64,000 bases of DNA from Trileptium ribeirensis (taxonomy: Eukaryota > Nematoda > Enoplea > Enoplida > Thoracostomopsidae), in the NCBI GenBank assembly GCA_030248225.1, contig JASANE010005097.1:1-64000 (forward strand). Reading direction: 5' to 3'. Position 1 is the stretch's first letter; each line of letters opens with the position of its first letter. The notes beneath the pieces are model-generated. The model searched no databases and was not told where the DNA came from. It saw only the letters and a program-made list of their open reading frames with translations. Made by a program: the position numbers and the translations under genes. Shown in pieces: positions 54,701 to 60,700 of the stretch.

Positions 54701-57700
54701 GGCAATGAGTTTCAGATGCCCGAAAACCGCCAGGTGAAACTTATCAGCCGCCCAAGAAGTCAGAACAAATTTTGGAATTTTGGGTGGAGGAACCATTGGA
54801 ACGCCATGTCCCCGTACCTGAAACCCTGCGAGCCTTAATCGAAAAACAAAAGAAGAGACATCGGCATTTATCATTTTACTATGAAATAAAACCAACGAAA
54901 AAATTCGAAAGTTAAAATAAAAATAACCTTGCTTCCGTGAACCGTACTGAAATAGAGTAAAACCCGACATTTTGATCTCTGACCCCGAACGATAGGGCGT
55001 CATACCTCCGTACCCATAGAACCACGGGTCGCAGAGCAATCCAACAACCTAAGACAGCCATGTAGCAAAGCATTATATACTGTCTTATATAGGCTTATTT
55101 GCTCTACGAAATGAGCCAAATTTCACTCAGCTATCTACATCGGTTGTCGAGTTATATGTAATGTGATTTTTGGGCGACTTTAGGACACAACCAAAGACCA
55201 TTTGATCCGCTTTTTCGGAGGTAAGATTGTGCAATCGGTCTTCGCGCCTACCTAAAGATTCCAAGTGGGCTATCGTACAAATCGATCAGCCCAGCTAAGT
55301 TGAGTTATGCGTGTTACCCTAAAACCCCCCAAAAACGGACATTGTCAAATTTCACAACTGCCACGGCTAGTAAGTATTTTTCGCTTCGCTCGTTTTACTC
55401 CCTCTTTCAGAATTCAATTAAATGTTTACTGAAAAATTAACTGACGATTAAATTGACCCAAAATCACTAACTCAAACATATTCGATTGCCGCTGGACTGC
55501 AGGACATTCGTTTCGAATTATGTTAAATAAATTGGATCGCTCCGAAGCAGCGATGTCAGAATCGTCCAGCAGTTCAGTGCATACTGGCTCTTTACAGAAT
55601 GAAACCAGCTCTCGGTAAGCAGACGCTGCATTCCAATCGTTGCCCGTAATAGTAATTTCCTTTGTAATTCTGTCCAATTTCAGATATACCTAAATGTAAA
55701 CGTTCTTATTTTTGAATAATTGCTAGTCGGTAGCTAGGCTTATCGCCAACGTGATGAATTCTGAGAGCTGAATACGTAACTTAGTGAGAAATACTCAGCT
55801 ATACTGAGCATCAATTGTACTAAATGAGCTCAATATTACCCATCTTCCTTGAGTAGTTAAGGATATATACCCACTTACTGCGCATTTAGCAACTCAAAAT
55901 GTGCAACGATATACAAAATATATTTATCTATTCAGTGATACCGCCGTTTTCGTGCATTTCGGATATTACAGGCCCATTCAAAAACCCGTTTTGACCAAAA
56001 CCTGCAGGGCAGATAATGACAAACGGAACAAACCATTTTCAGTTTTATAGTGGATGGATTGTACTAATTGTACTATAAAGTGAGATCGATAGCACCCACA
56101 TAAAGATAGCTGAGATATTTACCGTGTTCGTGTATTTTATGGGCCATAAGCACATGCAAAAACCCGTTTGCAGCCAAGCCTTACAGCCTAAATAAATAGC
56201 AGCACACGATTTGCAGCTACCATCGATAGAGGATAAGTCGTTCTACCAAATGAAAACAAAACTCCATATTGCTCAAACAGTTCCGAAAATATGGACGTTT
56301 CCGTGCATTTTAGGTTTCATGGGATCATTTAACAACCAACTTTGAGCGAAATCCTACATCCTGAAAAATCCACGTCGCAAAGCATTATAAACAATCGTAT
56401 AGAAATGAGACAGTAAATAATTTGTCCTAAAAATGAGCTCAGTTTAACTGAGATATAATACACCAGTTGTCGATGTACAATAACGTAATTTCCCAGGCCC
56501 CCTTGGGGTATGACCCACCGGCACTTCGGACCGATTTTCGAGAGATATTGGAACCAGGCTTCGGGTACAACTAAAGAGCAGAAATAGAGATTTGAAGATT
56601 CCAAATGAGCTAACGTTCAAATCAAACCGCCCAGCCATAGCTGAGATTTGCGTGTCACCTTAAAACCCGGATAATAAGAGTTGTTCGCTTCGCTCGTTTC
56701 ACTTACTACACTCAGAATTCAATAAAATATTAAACAGTATTATATGCTCCGAAAGAGTATAAATTGAAAAAAATGTCCTGGAACGAAAAGAACTGATTTA
56801 ACTATGTGATACTTAAAGTACTCGCCAGAAATGAGTGCAGTTCATTCGATATTCTTTTGATAAATTGAGAATTTTGTTCCAGACGTGTTCTAAATTTTGG
56901 AGCGCTTGTTCGAGAGCTGTTTGAGAATAAATTTTGTTCTCAAAATATCTGTTCAATGGTCGTTCATTGAAAGGTGACACCCCTTTCTGGCGAGTACTGT
57001 ACCTCTATCACATAGGAGCTTTAAACCGCTTAAAGGTCGGCCCCTTCGAACGGTATTCCCCCGCCGAAGGCGCTTAAAATTTTGGGAATCCTTGGAATAG
57101 ATTATATTTGGAGAAACCTGGTACAAATTGACGAAATTTTTTGCAAAGACTGTATAAAATTTCGGCAAAATTTGATAAGCTATGAGGTCTAAAAATTTAA
57201 AAAATTTACAAACCCTTGTCCGCCGGAGCCTTTACCACCATACAACAGACCTCACGCATGTATGCCCTAGCATCATTCATTACTTTTATTGACTCTTATT
57301 TTTACGCAAGACCAATCGGTAAACATTTTTGCAAAATTGGATGTGTGGAGACTCTGTTCTGATACGTGATAACACCAAATCAAGACAGTTATCTTCAAAT
57401 GCTAACAATTTATTGCAATGACCTCTGACAAAACGACAAAGCAAGCGCGCTATGAGCTACATGGTAGTAGAGTGTACTTTACGGATTTAAAATGCAATAA
57501 AATACAAACTCGTTTTTGATTTAAAACCACCACGACGTCGCACAGAGCACCCATTGAATTTCGAACACAGGTCAAAACTACTTTCAATTTTAACCATCTT
57601 TACGGGCACATCCAGCTGGCTTTTCCAAACAACCAAAATTATACCAGGGGCAGGACCCGGGGGTTCCACAGTTCATATGTAGCCATCAGAAAACATCAAA

Positions 57701-60700
57701 AATTAAAATCTCGCAATAATTGATTGTAAATGTGATAGCTGAAAAATTAGAAATTTTAATGATTTTTACCCCACAGGGGTAAATTTGAGCATTTTTAGTC
57801 AAAATATGGAAAACATCACATATATTTACCCATCAGGCAAAATTTGGTTATTTTTGTGAGGAAACTTGAAGTTACACGAGCCACATAATATATATTATAT
57901 ATACAATCAGCCGAATATATTCTACAGTGCAGTGGGTTTATTACAAAATGTTGCATGACGCTGAGCTCTTCAGAGCAATGTCAGTTGGACATCAATTTCT
58001 GTGGCAAATAACCTCAGTTTTAGCTGTCACACCAGCGGACATAGAAAAACACAACGGGTGATCATAGTTTCTATTATTTTCCACAAAAAAGTTATTCATT
58101 AATTTGTGCAACACGGGGAATAATTTCAAAATACAAAGACAATCGTCAGTATTTCCTGGAAGCTAGCTACAAGAATATGAATTATAATAAGCAATCTGTG
58201 GCTCACAGCACGACAGTTGTATGTATATTGTACCTTAAATCAATCTCTACAGCTGCCTGATGAATTTCAGAACAAACCCAATGCAGTAGTTAAGACCTAA
58301 GTGAAATGTAACATCGTGAGTGCGAGATATTCCGCATATATAGCATCGTAGCATCTGCCTTGACACAATATCCCGACTTTAAAAAATAGGTATGCACCTA
58401 ACATTTTAGTTTAAAAAATCATAAAATCGAAACGGAACGTCATCCTATAGCTTTGCCAGCGGCAAAAATTGTCAAAAATTCATTTGGTCCGTCTGTGGAG
58501 ATCACAACTCATAACCGGATGATTGGATCTTCACAATTTTTATTTAACCGCAAATTCAGTCTATTTGTGCCCTTTCATTAAACGCTAAACCCGCCGAGCA
58601 CGTTTTCAAGGTCGAAACGGCCCATAAAGGTCTAGAATTACACTTTGTGAACTTTGGCTATCCGGGTACATATCTTCCGCGACCTACATCTCGAGATAGA
58701 GGCTTCGTAGCGAAAAACGAAACCATAATTATCTCAAATTTGCTATACAACACTTTTTTGTCAGGTGACAACCCTTGGCCGCTATGGCTCTAGTATAACA
58801 CCATTTTTAGCTTTGTGATATTTTATTGGGCGAAAACGGACGTCAGGTCATCCTTATAAAAGTTCTCGAGCATGCTTAATACAACGGTATTGCGGCCGGA
58901 GACATATCCTTGCTGTATGATGTCGTTCCAAAGGGATATGGGGTGGCTTAAGGTCTGCCAACCTATTCCCACATAAGAACTTTTTTGCGTTTGTTGCATG
59001 TTAATGGGTTGAAGCATCGAAACATTGTTACACAGGTTTTTAAGCACGTTGAATACGATGGTATTGCTGCTGGAGAGCTGTTGTTATTGTCTCATATCCA
59101 TGTTATATTAAGTTAACGTATAGTTTTTTAGCATATTTTTGCCTAATTTTCGTATTTTCCAAGGCATGTTACACATTTTTTCTATTCAAAAAAAGTAAAC
59201 TGCGCATTTAAACAATGCGCCAAACGATGGTGGTACAAAACCAGAAAACACAATGACAACATCAAAAAATCGACACTTGGGACTGGCTAATTTTTGGCGG
59301 TTACATTCTTAAGGTTATAACTATATGTTCATAGATATATATTTTTACAGTGTGTGTTCTAATGTATAAAAAATAAAATACACAAATCAGTTAAGATTAG
59401 AGTATATATCAGACATATAATACATGAGTTCCACAAATTTTTGTTTAGGTTGTACATGTATTGGAAAAATCATGTATTTTGAGCAGTGCGATACGCAGTT
59501 TTATTTTTCAAAATAAAACGTTAATTGAACAAAATGAAAATTTACCGATTCAACGGGGATATTGGGTGCTTTATGGTCTGCCAGCTTATTCTCTCAGAAC
59601 ACATTTTAGCATTTGTGGCATGTTATTGCAGGGTGCGAGCACCAACACATTCTATGGGCTTTCAAGCACGTTCATTCAATGATACTGCCGTCGGAGAGCT
59701 GTTGTTGTAGCGTACCCTTCCACGGGAATACGGGTTTTGGGTGTCTGCCGACCTATTGTCACAGAACGCCTATTTTGCTTTTGTTGCATGGTATTACGGG
59801 GTGAGAGAGTCAAAACTTTTTTATCTAGGTTTTCGAGAACCCTGAATATAATGGTATGATATTGCTCTCTGATAGCTGTTGTCACTATATCGTATCTTTC
59901 CAGGGGCTATCAGGTGTTTTAGGATCTGTCGCCCTATTCTCGCAAAACACCTTTTTAGCTCTTGTGGCATGTTATTGCTGGGTGCTCCGTTTCGATGCTT
60001 TTCCGATCCAATGGTGACTCAGACATATGATCTACTGTCTATCACTAAACAAGTAACTCTATCGAGATTGTAGAACGTAGTGAAACATAGGCACACCAGC
60101 GCCTTTTGCGCGCACAGCCAATGAGCTCTCGATAGCATACATCGATATGCTATATGTGGATATCACACAATACCGCACAAGTTAAAACAAAACTAACACC
60201 GGCAATAAGTTTCCCATGCCCCAAAACTCCAAGTGCAAGCTATCAGCTTCATAGGACGTAACAGTAAAATTAGGAATTTTGGGTCGATGAACCATGGCTG
60301 CGACATACCCAGTACCTATAGAACTATGGATCGCAGAGAGAAATCAACACAGCAATGAGTTTGCCCGAAAACCCCCAGGTAAAACTTTTAAGCCGACTAG
60401 GACGTCAGAACAAATTTGCCAATTTTGGGTCGAGAAACCACAGGGTGCCATACCTCAAACCCCATGAATTGGATCGAAAGAGGACAAAAATCGAAACTGG
60501 ATCGAACCTTAATCGAAAAACAAAAAAGAGGCATCGACATTTATAATTTTATTATGAAATAAACCAAGCAGAGAAAAAATACGAAAGTTAAGGTAAAAAT
60601 AACCTTGCTTCCGTGAAGGGTACTAAAATAGACCTCTGACCCTGAACGATGGAGCATCATCCCTCCGTACCCATAGAACCCCGGGTCACAGAGCAAACCC